From Colwellia sp. (GTDB lineage: Bacteria; Pseudomonadota; Gammaproteobacteria; Enterobacterales; Alteromonadaceae): DNA of 64,000 nucleotides. The notes under the pieces were generated by a model. It did not search any database and had not been told where the DNA came from. It worked only from the letters and a program-made list of their open reading frames with translations. The DNA lies in assembly GCA_013215655.1 (NCBI GenBank), contig JABSOX010000012.1:65608-129607 (forward strand), given 5' to 3'. How positions within the stretch are numbered: the first letter of the stretch is position 1; each line of letters starts with the position of its first letter. Position numbers and translations under genes: made by a program. Of this stretch, positions 62,222-64,000 are shown piece by piece.

Positions 62222-64000
62222 TTATTTACTCGCGCTAACTTTACTAATACGACCTGTTCTTTGACCATTATGACTACGACTTCGAACCAAAATCTTACTA
62301 GAAACCTTATCAGAAACCTTGCTCGGTTCTTTATAAGTAAACCACTGACCACCGTTTTCTTGGTACTCAATAGTAAGACCCGGAAAAGCAATATTGGCAT
62401 GTAACAGGCCATCTTTTATTAGCGCGCCAACAGTAGGTAAACGATAATCAATATTAAACTGCTCAAGCTTTATTAGCTCTTTCTGCCCTAAGGCATTCGC
62501 AAATAGTTTCCATTTAACATCACGATTTGCACGTAATTCATCGTTAAATTCATTGGTATTTTGACTGTACTTAGCGCCTTGATAATTATAAGGAACTGCC
62601 CAGTCAGCTAAATGCCATGCTCGTTCAGCTAAGGCATGTAAACGAGGAAATACTTTATATTCAGCCATAGTGTCATTACGAGTATTTTCACTCCATAATT
62701 GCCCTTGAATACCTAAAAATTTACGATTAGCATCTAGCGGCGTTTTAGTATCATCAGTTTCGTAAGCATTATCTTGTCGATCTAACCAAAACTCGGCATG
62801 CACAGGTAGATTATCAGGCATAAACTGGAATACTTTTTCAGTATTGGTGTGTCGTGATGCCCAATAATAACCATGTTCTTTAGGATCAGCTTCATAAGGG
62901 AAATCAAAATATAAAACATCAGGACTAGAGATAACCACTTGCCAGTCACGATTCGCTATTTGATGCACCTTATTTTGACCATTCCAAAATAGCGCATCCC
63001 AAGCATTTGACTGCACAATAGCAGGCATATTTTCTTTACGAGTATGTTCTAAACCATCACTCCAACCTGCTGTTTCAATATTTAAATCAGATAAAATTCC
63101 CGCAACACGTTCAATAAAGTAAGCGCCTAATTCGCTCATTTCTTTAACGCCTTTATCATTATTGGCAATAAAATCTTTACAGGCTTGTGACTCTAACCAT
63201 GCACCGGCTGTTTCATCAGCACCAATGTGGTAGCGAGTTAATGGTTGACCTGCATCCGCATGAATTTGTTTTACTTGTGTCATCACTTCAGTAACAAAGG
63301 CATAAGAGGACTCCAAACAAACATTAATAGTATTATCGTTGTAATACTGAACTGATGAGTACACGGTAGGATCATTTTTATCGTATAAATTAAATTGCAG
63401 AGCTTTATCGTCTTGTTCTGCAATAGAGTATTTTTTAGTACGTGCTGCCATGGCTTTTATTGCGGCTCTCGAATGGCCCGGCATATCAAGTGAAGGGATC
63501 ACTTGGATATGTCTTGCCGTTGCCGCTTTTAAAATTTCTTGATAATCAGCGACCGAATAAAAACCATTAACTTCAGTTGTTTTATCAACACCGGCTCCTA
63601 GCTGAGAGACTAAACATTGTTCATCATTTATATCAAAACAACGGGTAGAGCTTAGTTCTGTTAATTCAGGAAGACTGGGTATTTCCAAACGCCAACCTTC
63701 ATCATCACCTAAATGCAGATGTAATTTATTAAGTTTATAGGCAGCCATTTGCTCAAGCATGTCTAAAATAAATTCTTTACTATGAAAGTTGCGTGCAACA
63801 TCAATTAACAAGCCACGGAAGGCGAAATGAGGTTCATCAATTGCAGTTAATACCGGTAACGTATTTGAACCTAATGTTACTAAGCTAGCTAACGATTGCA
63901 GACCATTAAAGACACCGTTATCATCAACACCTTGTATTGAGATTTCAGACTTACCTACTGTTAATTGATAACTACCAATAGGTTTATCATTATCTTTAAC
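62222..64000 (-). CDS. Beta-N-acetylhexosaminidase (GH20), 5' end beyond the window
   Basis: FRGLLIDVARNFHSKEFILDMLEQMAAYKLNKLHLHLGDDEGWR; YHIGADETAGAW. Frame stays open upstream of 63811 to the window edge (VKDNDKPIGSYQLTVGKSEISIQGVDDNGVFNGLQSLASL...). Confidence 0.95.
   Translation of the reverse strand, partial: VKDNDKPIGSYQLTVGKSEISIQGVDDNGVFNGLQSLASLVTLGSNTLPVLTAIDEPHFAFRGLLIDVARNFHSKEFILDMLEQMAAYKLNKLHLHLGDDEGWRLEIPSLPELTELSSTRCFDINDEQCLVSQLGAGVDKTTEVNGFYSVADYQEILKAATARHIQVIPSLDMPGHSRAAIKAMAARTKKYSIAEQDDKALQFNLYDKNDPTVYSSVQYYNDNTINVCLESSYAFVTEVMTQVKQIHADAGQPLTRYHIGADETAGAWLESQACKDFIANNDKGVKEMSELGAYFIERVAGILSDLNIETAGWSDGLEHTRKENMPAIVQSNAWDALFWNGQNKVHQIANRDWQVVISSPDVLYFDFPYEADPKEHGYYWASRHTNTEKVFQFMPDNLPVHAEFWLDRQDNAYETDDTKTPLDANRKFLGIQGQLWSENTRNDTMAEYKVFPRLHALAERAWHLADWAVPYNYQGAKYSQNTNEFNDELRANRDVKWKLFANALGQKELIKLEQFNIDYRLPTVGALIKDGLLHANIAFPGLTIEYQENGGQWFTYKEPSKVSDKVSSKILVRSRSHNGQRTGRISKVSASK

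Noticed and set aside
62197-62412. 71-aa minus-strand ORF at the GH20 3' end
   Set aside because: Overlaps the hexosaminidase reading frame in another frame; no family match.
1-64000. CRISPR array, prophage, toxin-antitoxin or restriction-modification system
   Set aside because: No regularly spaced repeats, phage genes, paired toxin/antitoxin ORFs or methyltransferase/endonuclease pairs were seen; the window is mainly core genome.

Overview
64 kb chromosomal window from a low-GC marine gammaproteobacterium; gene content and order look Colwellia-like (inference from synteny, no search was run). Most of it is ordinary core genome. Left to right: start of the dcw cluster on the minus strand (murE partial, ftsI, ftsL, rsmH, mraZ); TauE/SafE permease; EF-hand protein; glrK-qseG-glrR two-component operon; FKBP PPIase; MscS channel; argP/LysE-type exporter pair; large flagellin; YfiR / CHASE8-type hybrid kinase / HD-GYP operon; TonB receptor; NSS symporter; PAS hybrid kinase with periplasmic binding protein; REC-AraC regulator; ECF sigma / anti-sigma-like / PDZ operon; 802-aa double-PilZ protein; tRNA-Leu(CAA); lptG-lptF; pepA-holC-valS; csp; hemH; cytochrome c maturation genes in two divergent operons (ccmFGHI and ccmABCDE); and a GlcNAc catabolic cluster (nagP, nagA, nagB-II, nagK, GH20). 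The best non-routine signals are: (1) two exact TGTC-N10-GACA GlrR-type sites plus a correctly spaced sigma54 -24/-12 element that point at the divergent EF-hand gene rather than at a GlmY-type sRNA; (2) two diverged copies of a ~260-315 bp inverted-repeat element whose helices, including a predicted loop-loop pseudoknot, are kept by compensatory base changes; (3) a degenerate 5'-half tRNA-Leu and a histidine kinase C-terminal relic flanking tRNA-Leu; (4) a 231-bp element with 27-bp TIRs that overlaps a stop codon; (5) four in-phase 11-bp repeats just upstream of a response regulator. No CRISPR array, complete IS, prophage or rRNA operon was seen.
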